Assembly: GCF_000002425.4 (NCBI RefSeq)
Contig: NC_037254.1
Coordinates: forward strand, 17,332,001-17,396,000
DNA length: 64,000 nucleotides
Direction of reading: 5' to 3'
Origin: Physcomitrium patens
Taxonomy: Eukaryota > Streptophyta > Bryopsida > Funariales > Funariaceae
A model generated the notes under the pieces. It did not search any database, was not told the DNA's origin, and worked only from the letters and a program-made list of their open reading frames with translations. Numbering within the stretch: position 1 is the first letter of the stretch; the number at the start of each line of letters is the position of its first letter. Shown here piece by piece: positions 46,295 through 56,770 of this stretch. A program made the position numbers and the translations under genes.

Positions 46295-47440
46295 GGCTGG
46301 CAAAGAGTACAAGACCTTTTTTGCTTTGTGATAGTAAAGAATCCAACTGCACAATCTTTATTATGATTGGACACCCTCGTTTATGATGATGTAGCCGCAT
46401 TCTTCATTCGATATATATGCTACCGTTTCTTTGAACAATTATTAATCTTATGGCCAGATTTTTTATAATATAAGCATAGGTCAAGTTCCCTTTGACGCTT
46501 TTTTTATTATTGAGAAAGAAGTTTGAAGCAAATTGCATCAATTTATATATCTTTTGCTTCCAATTATTTATTAGAATTAGGTGGTGAAGAAGCTGCAAAA
46601 TAATTGGTGTATACATGTAGCATAATTGAAGAATGTTTATCTTCTCGTCATTGAAATAAACTATTATTACACTTCAAAGCTTGACTAATGGCTTCATTGA
46701 GTGTTAGAGGATTTGGCATAGACAAGAATAAGTCTTTGATATCGTCTCTTAATTCTCAATAAAATTGGCTAATAAATGCATCTTTTCTCTAATTTATATC
46801 ACATGCTAACTATCAAAAATCTGAGGTATATATTGATGCAGAGTGAGTTTCTTATTGAAGGCTTAAAATTTTAATTGTTGAAGAATAAACCTTATCATGT
46901 TCACCAAATGCTTCTACAAATGTTGCCAAAAGTGTTTCAAAATTGTGTAATATAGGAGAATTCTTTTCAAATAATGAGGTAAATTAGGACAAAGCTTGAC
47001 TTAAGAGCAAGGTGCCAACCAAACCAACACAAGAGGCTTCAATGGAATATCATTGAGGTTGAAGCAAGGCAATTATTCATACTTAGTTTGCAAAGCAACA
47101 AAATTTTGAGCGAGTGCCATCAAACTTTTCCAAAAGGCTAATCCTTGGTTCTTTTGTTGTTTTTGTTGTCAGATCATTGCCTTGAATGGATGCACCTCCT
47201 ATATTTGAAGTAAACATAGTCGTTTGAGAATTTGGAACCTTTGTTGCAATTTGATGTGGTAATTGAAGCACTCCGGCTCCTTGACCATTATGTGTGGTCA
47301 TATATAGTTCTTCATTCTGTTTCAACAAAGTTTCTATCATAATCTTCAATGCTTCAAGAGCATTAATAATAAAATCTAATTTGATTTTTTTTTAGTGTGT
47401 TATATTGAATTTTCTACCTTCTACCATAGAAAATCAGAGA
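46295..47440 (-). pseudogene. Element A gag and zinc knuckle
   Basis: The 5' part of A in minus orientation. Gag is readable with TMTTHNGQGAGVLQLP-like N-terminal sequence and ISLLEKFDGTRSKFCCFAN at 47083-47349. A decayed capsid follows, then a knuckle region LCLYYKKSGHK.. at about 46440-46490 with one Cys replaced. The start codon is near 47430, although several stops follow. The sequence is more AT-rich than C or D gag. Confidence 0.75.
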
Positions 47441-47521
47441 AATACATGCCTTCAAAAGAAAAAAACTTGATCTATGATATAAAGAAAAGAAACCAAAAGA
47501 ATATTAAGAAAAAAATATTAG

Positions 47522-47551
47522 TCTAGAGGAGGGTAATCCGCAACCTCTAGA
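47522..47551 (-). other. Leader hairpin of element A
   Basis: TCTAGAGG / CCTCTAGA stem around the loop TTGCGGATTACCCT in element orientation. Compared with TTTAGAGG / CCTCTAAA of C and D, one pair changed from T-A to C-G on both sides. Confidence 0.65.
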
Positions 47552-47628
47552 ATGCTATAGTACTTTGAAGAAGAGGGATAATCCATTCTTTGTCAAGAAA
47601 GTCTAAGGTCCTAATATTATTTTATGGC

Positions 47629-47641
47629 AGTCTCGACAAAC
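47629..47641 (-). promoter_or_regulatory. Element A self-complementary primer-binding segment
   Basis: GTTTGTCGAGACT after the 5' LTR in element orientation. It is complementary with one mismatch to AGTCTTGACAA in the A 3' LTR. Confidence 0.6.
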
Positions 47642-47871
47642 TGTTAGGGACCATATACAAGACAAGGATTCAACACCAAGGAATGGAATTTCCTTGACAT
47701 TAAAACAAAAATTACATACAACGCAAGAAGGTCCTAGCAAGAGAACAAACTAAGCCTAAGATCCTTCTTCAGCAACTTCCTAAATCATCTAAAGCCTCCT
47801 AGAACCTTCTAGGACATCCTTAGAACCTACTAGAACCTTCTAGAATCTTCTTCAGTTGTATGTTCGTGACA
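47642..47871 (-). repeat. Element A 5' LTR
   Basis: 230-bp LTR, shorter than its partner at 11646-12005 because about 100 bp in the middle (including the TATA box) and a second smaller stretch are deleted. The ends TGTTAGGGACCATATA and CGTGACA are preserved, and GAACCTTCTAGAATCTTC (heat-shock-element pattern) is at 47833-47850. Confidence 0.85.
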
Positions 47872-48501
47872 AAGGCCTTTCTAACTCCTACTTCAAGTTT
47901 AAAAGATAAATAAGTATTCTTGTAATAGGTTGTAATCCTATCCCTTATCCTGAAGTTCACAGGTATTGGACAAGTAGCACACAAAAGATACAACTTCTAT
48001 TTCAATTTCAACTCTACAAATGATAAATACATTAGAAAATATTTATTTGTTAGTTGAGTATAGGGATTAATTTTTAAAATCTATTCATTTGTTACAAATC
48101 AATTTTTTATCCAACACCATAGAAAATAGCAAACAAATATTTTTTGGCATAATAACAACAATATGTATCTTTTTTGTAAATGATGTTTTTATTTCATAGA
48201 TACTAATACATGGTTTTAATTTTGACACACCTAAGTAATAAGATTATATAAATCTTTACTAATTTGATGCAACCACAAACTTTGTTATTTGCTTATATAG
48301 TTTAAAATTGACATATATTGTTAATATTTTTTATACATTAAAAAAACTATTTCATATGCAATACTTCAAAAAATTATCAATATTTGAATATTATTTATAC
48401 GAAAAATATTATATATTATTTATATATTATTTGGATTTTATATTATTATTTATATAAAAATATATATTAAAATGTGCATGTTCAAATACTATTAGATTAT
48501 A

Positions 48502-48504
<3 letters not shown>

Positions 48505-48551
<47 letters not shown>
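48505..48551. repeat. (TA)n microsatellite
   Basis: TA dinucleotide run of about 47 bp. Confidence 0.95.
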
Positions 48552-48555
<4 letters not shown>

Positions 48556-49037
48556 TTAATTACTAGCGACAAAGTTCAATTTAGTTATAGTTTTGACAAA
48601 GCAAAGTAACTACAAAGTAACTCATGATTTTCTTTTATATAATATAAATGAATCATTTCAGCAAGACTATCATATTTGAATCAAATATAGTATAAATTAA
48701 AATTTAGTTTATTATGTTAAATTTACTTTATTTTTTATTACTTTTTTGTCAAAGATAAAGAATAAAAATTGAATATACTGATATTAAAAGATAACTTGAA
48801 TAAAACTATTAATCTTCTATATTTTGTAGAATGAATCATTTGTAATATAATAATTTAATAACTATGGAAATAATAATTAAAAAGTTTTCATATAATAAAA
48901 AAAATTATTTTTTAATTTATTTTTATTTCTCTATACATTTTTAATAACTTTTTTCTAAAATTATTATTAAGTAATTTTCATATAATAATATTAATGACAA
49001 AATAATTATATTTTTTTCTTCAATCAATTCAAAAAAA

Positions 49038-49083
49038 TATTTTAAAATTATATATATATATATATATATATAATTTTAAAATA
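49038..49083. repeat. Perfect AT palindrome with (TA)n centre
   Basis: TATTTTAAAATTATA and TATAATTTTAAAATA arms flank a central (TA)n run, so the whole 46-bp block is self-complementary. Confidence 0.8.
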
Positions 49084-49588
49084 CATAATACATATTACTC
49101 ATTATGTTTGATTTTTAATAATATTATATATTAAATATATTAATATATTAATATATATTTTTAATCAAGTAATTATATTTTCTTCTTTAGAGATTTATAT
49201 TTTTTACAATTAATTGTATATGAATTGTTTCTAAGAAAATAAAATAAAGGTTAAAATAATTTATTTTAGTTTTTATTATTTATTTCTTTAGAAATGGTTT
49301 TTTTTTAAAAATTATTAGTACCATAATTGAGTTCTTATAGAATAATTTTGTTATTATTAATTATTCAAATCTAATTTTAAAATTTTTTTAGATTCTTTTT
49401 TTTCTTAATATACTTTTATAATAATTATTCAACTTATTTTTATATATAGATTTAATTATATTTTTAATTTATTTTTAAAATATATATATTAATTTTTATT
49501 CTTTATATAAAATTAATATATTTTGGAATATAATATAAAAATATATTACTCTATACATACTAATAAAAATATATCCAATGTATATGTA

Positions 49589-49591
<3 letters not shown>

Positions 49592-49622
<31 letters not shown>
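49592..49622. repeat. Poly(A) tract
   Basis: About 31 consecutive A. There is no recognisable LINE or SINE body immediately upstream, so it is probably a simple homopolymer. Confidence 0.9.
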
Positions 49623-49625
<3 letters not shown>

Positions 49626-50603
49626 TGATCAAATTTTTGATGATATTTTTTTAAACTAAATTAATACTTTAATAAATTTTATCAAATATAAAGAAAACTA
49701 AAAATACAAAAACGTTGATAAATGTATTAGTGGTTGAAGTTCTTCTTCTAGAAAAACTAATTAATAAGTATGCAATGTATAAATTTCTTAAGAATCACAA
49801 AGTTTACAAATCTAATGTCAAAGTTATAATATGCTTCATTAGTAGCTTCTTAGATATCAAAACTTTCTAAGGAAAGTTTGTATTATCACATAATGCATCT
49901 AAAACCAATTATAAATCCAATCCACTACAAATAACATGAACTTCCTTACAATGTATTGCGATAAATATTTGAGCATAATATGTACACAGGTATATATATA
50001 TATATGTATATATATTTATATTAACAGAAACATGTGATGTTGGGCACTACCATCCATCCATTTCCTCTTCCATATATGTTCCCATGTTTGGCCAATGAGA
50101 AGGCTTCTTTGTCTCTTTGTCTTACACCTTAACTTCCTTAAAACAATGTTCACATATAATTATATATATATAATTTTTGAAATGTACTACCAACTCTGTA
50201 AAAAGGTTGATTAGAGTCCTTCAAGAAGAAAAAAATCTGTCCAAAGATCCATTGGGCAGATGATTTGAGGTTACAAGTTGTCAAAGATGTTCAGATATAT
50301 TCTCTACTAGTTTTAACAATCCTGTATCCAGGCACTGGGCAAATGTAAACATACACTTGCTTCAGATTCTGATGTAGATGTAGAGGACAATTTTCTGAAG
50401 AGCCAACTTCACTTCATACAAGTATTGCTCGTACTAAAATACAAAGAACCTGGAAATGGTTTTGTAATTACAACTTGTTATTTCATGATGAAGTACTACT
50501 AGCCTGTCGAGCTTGACCCGCTTCCATTCAGTGCGAGTTCATGGTTCTGCACGATTAACTGGTGCATACATGATTTACTGGACACAAACTATGGCACAGT
50601 GAT

Positions 50604-53600
50604 TCACTTGTAAACCCTGGAAAGGCATAATGGCACATAAAAATTTAATACATTTTCAGTGCAACAGAAAACACCACAAAACACCCCATAGTTTGATTCT
50701 AGCAAACATGAAGCCAAAACTTTCTAGAAATAATCAGTATGTATGCTTCTTTACTAACTTGGTCGAATTAGATTTGAAAAGTCTTAGTGGTGAATCAGAA
50801 GGTCAGGAGCGTTGAAACTAGACCTAAGGAAATTTCAGTATTGAAGTGCAAGAGGCAAAAAAGTTACGCTCATACCTTCCATCTGCACGTTTTTCGCCTT
50901 GTATGGTAATGCAAATACTTCTGGAGCCCCCGTAGTTCCGATGCTCATTCAACCATATACCCTTCAGATTCAATCAACATGAGATTTCAATGAATATTCA
51001 AACCGTATTATGCAGTTCCAAACACAAGTTTAAAATCTCAAATTAAGCAGTGCCCCCCAACATACACAAGAATACATGTCAAGTTCTGACGCAGTTCATT
51101 AACACTAAGAACAGTAACATTTGATAGTACCTGCCAGATTCCAAGCTTGAAGCGCCCACCGGTGATTGGGATAGTCAAAGAGCTGCCCATCATTGAAGCC
51201 TTGACGTGTGCTGAGTACATGAGATAACATGTTAGACTACCTATGAGGTTCAGCTACAACACACCTGTCCTTTTGAATGAGCATTTCAAGTACACCATGA
51301 TTGCCTCTCAGGTGAGACGATAAAAACTAAACGAATGACCACCACTAATGCACCCTAAAAAGATCCACTGCGACGCTTTCAAAAAAATTATGTTTCACAA
51401 GCTCTTCATAAACCCATTTGAAATTACGAAAACACAAGAAACTATTGCGTGCTGCAACCATTTCGCATTGAAGACAATGAGGGAAACAAACTTTTACCAG
51501 GCATGTCATCGTAACCTTCATCCAAGTGACGATAGTGATTTCCCTGCAAAGATGCACAATGAAGGACTCAAATGCCGATAAGGCTAGAGAAAAAAATGTG
51601 CTGGTCAGTTACATGCAACCCAGATATTTGGTTACTTACGCTCTCATTAAATTAACCAAATCCGACTCTATACTTAGTACATTTCATACACAAAATATTT
51701 CAAGAAGCTCCATTGAAGAAATAGAATACATTCAACTGGTCAAATCCTACCAGCAATACAAGCAGGTACATACCTCTGGCACAATCCGATTCAAAGCGTC
51801 TTCCATATCCAAAGGAACATCAGAGCTTGCATTCTCATTGATGGTTAAACTTGCAGAAGTGTGCAATACTGTTTAAAAACCCCAAAGCACAACTGTTTTT
51901 AGAGAATGTGACCTCAAGGGACTAAACAGGACAGGGTAGAACAGAATTAGCAGCACAATCCGTACCATATGTCAACGCTACGCAAATATGCGTTTATAAA
52001 ACAGAACTTCATCATTGAAGATAAAAAGAGAAACGCAACTTGAAAACTTAGCAGACTTTTAGAATATTCAAAATTAGTCATAAAAGAAGAATGGAATGAA
52101 ATGGAACAAAATATTTATCTTCTCTTGAGACGAGAGACATCTTTGAGAGAGAATATACCGAATAAATGAGCAATGCCAACTCTAAATTGGTTTATCTCCG
52201 GAACTGCATTGTAAATTTGTTTAGTAATGATATGGCAGCCCCTGCAAACAGTCATTCCGCCAGGTCTTATCAAAAAATTCAAAACCTCTCAGTTCTTTTG
52301 CTACCCGAGGACAAGGATAAGAAAAAATTAAAAATAAAATAAAAGACACACTAACTTCTCACTTAGAACAAGACCACACGAGCTTAAGCATCTATAACAA
52401 AATTCCACTTAGAGTAATGTAAAGTTTACAAGCAATATCCATAAAAAGTATTTAAAGAAAAAATAAATAAAAATAAAAACTACCTGCTTGACAAGATAGT
52501 ACCGATGACAAGTTTAAAAGTTTTCTTGCATAATCAATCATGACCTTAGACATGAGAAATATACCTCTTGAAGGGTGGGAGCTCAACAGTACGTTGGACC
52601 CAGACTGTTCCAGGCGAGGAAGACACTGCACCACCATATTCAGGATCCCGGATTTAGCTCATCACCTTGGTTAGAAGTCAGCCTCACAAAGAAAACATCT
52701 CGTGTCTTGGATAACTGTAATATCCAAACCCTTTGAACTTTTATTTCATACAAAACTGTTCAAATGGATCCGATCTAGTGAAATACCCGATCATATGCTG
52801 CTGAAAAAACGCTATCGATGCGTGGTTCTCCCTTTGTACTCCAGTTTTAAAGAAGCAACTCAGAAACAGGTGTAAGCACCCTCTCACGTTGACTGTGACA
52901 AACTCAACTTACTTAAGAAAAATCCTAACCTGTCTCAGTGCCAGCCTCGCAAGTCACATTGCGGTGACTTGGTCTACTGGAGATGCCACATGATTTCACA
53001 CCCTGCCAGCACAATGCATATGTACAGTCAGTCGAGACAAATGTAGTAGAATTAATGAACTATCCAACCTCAATCATTCTCGTCATGAAATTCAGAATAT
53101 GCTAGGTGGTTCTAAACAAGGCGGTAGTAGCAGAAACATAATCCTTTCACTAAGGTATGCAATGGATACAAATGTTCATTACAATAGTACAGAGTGCAAA
53201 TTGTGGCACTGGCAGTTGATGCAACAAATGCAAAGAGATGAAGTTCCCTTTGACTCGAGGCTCCAATTAACCACTTAACCCAAAAACTCAGGCTCGTTCA
53301 GCAGAGCATAATATACTTCTCGTGAGAAGGCTTGAACAAAAACAGGAAAGAAAAACACAATTGGCAATAAAATACAAATGAGACAGCTATGCAACGCGCA
53401 ATGCCACGAATTGTACGGCCGAGGCACAAGGCAAAACTCACCTGCTGCAAATCCTGTACCAAATTCGGCTTGAACAAACGACGTGATTGGATACAAGGCA
53501 CTAACAGAGTCGCTTGAGTGACAGCGGACGCAGAATTCTGAATCCTGCTAATGGTGAGAGAAACCGCTGAAGAGGGCAACATAGCACCAATCGTAGCTGC

Positions 53601-53612
53601 TACGCAAGCCAT
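50604..53612 (-). CDS. UPF0047 / YjbQ family protein, probably organelle-targeted
   Basis: Nine coding exons with consistent phases and GT-AG borders: 53442-53612, 52930-53002, 52565-52625, 52159-52241, 51774-51868, 51498-51543, 51131-51210, 50876-50961, 50604-50616, giving 235 aa. The first 57 residues (MACVAATIGAMLPSSAVSLT...) are rich in Ala, Ser, Val and Arg with few acids, like a chloroplast or mitochondrial presequence. The conserved domain starts at TVWVQRTVELPPFKRGCH. It includes the family hallmarks LHTSASLTINENASSDV, NRIVPEGNHYRHLDEGYDDM and SLTIPITGGRFKLGIWQGI; the usual GTWQ reads GIWQ. The bacterial homologue has weak thiamine-phosphate synthase activity, and the plant role is not established. 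An in-frame ATG at 53690 would add 26 residues. I prefer 53612 because a TATA-like sequence lies between them. Confidence 0.9.
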
Positions 53613-53659
53613 TGCGCGAATCCTCTGTCCACTGCGAACCGCCGAAAACTCCTCAAACA

Positions 53660-53675
53660 TTAAATATGACACAAT
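53660..53675 (-). promoter_or_regulatory. Possible TATA box of the UPF0047 gene
   Basis: CATATTTAATG on the minus strand about 55 bp upstream of the preferred ATG. It is weak, and the region further upstream (53700-54100) is GC-moderate without a better match. Confidence 0.25.
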
Positions 53676-54099
53676 TGTTGCTCTTCCCAACCATCCAACC
53701 TATAGTCGAAGATATCACTCACTACTTCACACATCAGCTCCTCCTTCGAAGTCGAATTTAAACTTCCCAAGTGAACAAGATAATTCGCAGGATTTCGTAA
53801 CACGACGTCGCAAAACTCGACGTTCTAACCCGGAGTGTCGACCGCGAAGCTCGTATTTCATAACAATTACACAAGAAGACAAATGGCATGCTTGCCTTAC
53901 ATGTACCAGGCGCTCTCCGAGTTGCGAAAGAACTGCGACTCGTGATCTCCAGGCAATGGATCCTTCCACGCTCATCTGCCCGCTCACAACTCCCAATCGA
54001 ACCCTAATTGGGACATTTCATGGAATCAGTCCAATCTCAAACTCGGAAGTCCCGACCACTCTATTCACTCCTTCTGAGACCATAAATTAATCGATGCCA

Positions 54100-54532
54100 G
54101 GTGGCTGCCACGTTCGACAGCTGAGCTGGCAGAATGTATTTGTATTAGTACTCTATCTTATCTGTACATTTATACGACGATATCTGTACCATACGTGTAT
54201 CAGTACCTAGCCTTCATAGGTTCCTCACATAGCTTTGGTTGTTGGTTTCCATTTATCATCCATTTAAGATTAACGATTATATTGTTTAATGAGAATTTGA
54301 GGATGATTTTCTGCCTTGGTGGGACTCTCTTACTCGCGGAAGCTTCTAGTGTTAACTATCTTAGGATGGAAGCGTTCATAATGTAAGGTAAAAAGCCCTC
54401 ATAGATTAAAATAAATGAAGAATACGTTATTTTCATGAACTGTTATTTTGTGCATTTCTTTGAATGTCTATTTCTTTTTTAATGTCAACTTTTCGAAGTA
54501 ATATGTGTTTGCATTTAAAAAATTATAAAGTC

Positions 54533-54572
<40 letters not shown>

Positions 54573-55340
54573 TATAACAATGGGTCATCTTCAATGTTTT
54601 TGGATTTCCAAATTCATGAATATAAAATCAATGAAAAGAAATTATAAATTGTTCATGTATTTTGAAAACATTAGTAATGTATTATTTAATCCCACATCTC
54701 CCAGCTTACAACCTAACATTTTCAAGCTTAAAATTTATATCATTAAGTCTTTCAACATCAATGTTATGCTTGATTTAAGCCACTAGCCTTCAAAACACAT
54801 CAAACAAACCTGGGGAAGACCTCATGTCAAAGCCATAGATAGATAGAATGGATAGTGATAAAAAAGGAAAAAAAGAATAGAAATTGACAACGAAAGGCAT
54901 GGAATGAATTAATGAATGAATGAATGAGGACAGAGCCAGTAAGTGTAATTGAATTGTGTGGGCAAGAGATAAAAAAACCTTGGGAGGAAACCACAAGAAG
55001 CAACATCATGCAAGCAAGATGTGACAACGGGGGATTGTGGAGCCCACGTGAAGAAGCGCCGCATGGGTTGTGTACCGACGCATCTAATAGCAGTGAGAAA
55101 TCCACAACGTCCACAACGAAGCCATGGCCGCCGTGAGGAGTGTGCATCAAGGTTTGGGTGCCGGCACTAGAATCGGTGGACCAGGTGGTGGAATTTGCAG
55201 CCACAGCAGCACAAGAGTGTAGGCAACCAAGCAAGCAAAGCGTAGGTGGGATTACAGCTACATCTGGGGTCCCGACCATGTGCGATCGGATCCGGGTGGA
55301 AATGTGTGTGGAAAGGCAGCAAACTACGCTCATTTAGCGG
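54100..55340. other. Intergenic region between two divergent genes
   Basis: Promoter-side DNA of both the UPF0047 gene (minus) and the DUF569 gene (plus). It holds a (TA)n run (54537-54569), GAAT-rich repeats at 54900-54930 and a GC-rich part from 55020. Open frames of 60-170 codons exist on both strands, but none has a recognisable domain or initiation context, so I read them as chance. Confidence 0.5.
54537..54569. repeat. (TA)n microsatellite
   Basis: TA dinucleotide run of about 33 bp. Confidence 0.95.
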
Positions 55341-55348
55341 AGCGGTTC

Positions 55349-55358
55349 TTATAAAATC
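55349..55358 (+). promoter_or_regulatory. TATA box of the DUF569 gene
   Basis: TTATAAAATC in GC-rich surroundings, implying a start near 55380 and a long 5' UTR. A probable 5' UTR intron could run from a donor at GGAG/GTGGGTTG (about 55941) to the acceptor TTGCACAG at 56751, just before the ATG. Both are inference from sequence. Confidence 0.5.
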
Positions 55359-56770
55359 GAAGCTGGTAGAGCGAAAGATAGGGCGGCGCGTAGAGTCACG
55401 GCATCGCCACTAACTGCGAAGCTGCAGCCAGCCTGACCTCGACGGAAAAGATCCAAAGACCCGTTCTTACATCGCATTCTGACACATGCACAGCCTCTGC
55501 CACGCCCTGCCACCGACCCCAGCTCTCTGCCCCTCCCTGCCCCTGGCCCTGTCGGAGCCCTACTCTGTTACCCAGCTCCTTCTGCTCCCACACGCCACTG
55601 TTTTTTCATGCCCGTAGGCTTGGTCAAATACGAACTCACTCACTCGCTAGAGGACGAGGACGAGGACGAGAAGGAGGTGGGATTGTGGCGGGTGATCCCG
55701 TTGCCGCAGTGAAATATAGTCCCCGTACCTCTATCGAGAGTCTTGCTTTTGTGTTTCGTGGAAGAGCAGGGTTGCGTGTCCTTCAGGATTTGTGGGAGTG
55801 TAGGAGAGTTTCGGAGAATTGTGTGTCTGAGTTTCGGAGTGTGGGTTGACTTAGTAAAGGCGAGAGATTTAGAGATTTGAAGCTTGGAGGTTCTTGGAGG
55901 TCTGCAGGGGTTGGAGATACGTCTATTTGACGATTTCGGAGGTGGGTTGATTCTCGATTTTTATTTGGTTTTGTTTATTGATTTTTTTGATTATTTTGTT
56001 TTCGAACGGCTGGTGTGTCGTACGATGCGACGCTGTTAGGTAGGGTTTTACTTCTATTGAAGCTCGTAATCCAGGGCGGATTTTCGAGGTGTATTGTGGT
56101 GGGACGACGGATTGTTGCAGCTTTAACCCTGGTGGCATATCTAGTGGATGCTCGGGTGGGCGGAGTTCGCTCCATGTGTGTTCTTAGAACTGGGTTTTGG
56201 TTTTGTTTCTTGGTGGCTTGAGAGACCCTTGACACTGAAAGCTCTGTTGTCATAGTGTCACTGTACGAAGTTTTCTTTTAGAACTGTGAACTTGACTGAA
56301 GTAATGGCTCAGAGTTTCCTTTCTCGTTCATTTTTAATCCACTGGTTTGTGGTTGTGCTTCGTCTAGTTCATGAAAATCTGGAATCTTTTGTTTGATCGT
56401 TTTAGCGCTAAGGCTTGTTATTCCGTATTCGGCTTTGTTCATGAATCGAACTTTTTTCTTGATTCAGGTTTCCTTGGTACATCTACGGAGTTGATGTTTT
56501 GAGGTGTTAAAGATATTCGGAAAAAGGAAGTACGTTAGCTTTTGTTTCATAACGGTTTCAAGATTGTTTTATCTCTCTATTTAGTTATCTTTGAAAGTGT
56601 TAGTACAATTGGAATCTCGCACCCCAATACTCTAAGGTTGAAAGGCACGTCGTTGAAAATCAAATGTCTGAAATTAACGTCTGCAATTTTGCGAATTTAG
56701 ATATTCAATCAGTGCTGACACGTCCGTGTTTCTTCTATCTTAGTTGCACAGGCCTCAGAATTGAATAGCC

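Larger units (their letters stand above)
11646..47871 (-). mobile_element. Element A: host Ty3/Gypsy chromovirus carrying five nested elements
   Basis: Chromodomain-type Ty3/Gypsy retrotransposon in minus orientation. It is split into three parts: 11646-14638 (3' LTR, accessory ORF, chromodomain, integrase, RNase H), 28081-28699 (protease to the start of RT) and 46295-47871 (zinc knuckle, gag, leader, 5' LTR). The LTRs start TGTTAGGGACCATATA and end CGTGACA (read on plus). The flanks GAGGT and AAGGC could be a decayed 5-bp target duplication. The RT core (roughly 270 codons) is missing where B2 ends. Many stops and frameshifts show it is the oldest member of the nest. Confidence 0.85.
47872..50200. 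other. AT-rich spacer
   Basis: No gene is supportable. It contains a (TA)n run at 48505-48551, a long perfect AT palindrome at 49038-49083 and a poly(A) tract at 49592-49622. Confidence 0.6.

Noticed and set aside
28700..47871. Regularly repeated short motifs such as TTCTAGAAGG as a CRISPR-like or satellite array
   Set aside because: They lie inside LTRs, are not spaced by unique sequence of constant length, and fit heat-shock-element arrays.
49592..49622. Poly(A) tract as the 3' end of a LINE, SINE or processed pseudogene
   Set aside because: No body, promoter boxes or target duplication seen upstream; treated as a homopolymer.
53551..54090. 179-codon plus-strand open frame
   Set aside because: It lies antisense to exon 1 of the UPF0047 gene and extends into its promoter. 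Ser/Thr/Arg/Pro-rich with no domain; an antisense and GC-driven chance frame is the simpler reading.
54827..55333. 168-codon minus-strand open frame
   Set aside because: It falls in the region upstream of the DUF569 TATA box, is rich in Cys/Ser/His and Phe, and has no recognisable motif or splice context.
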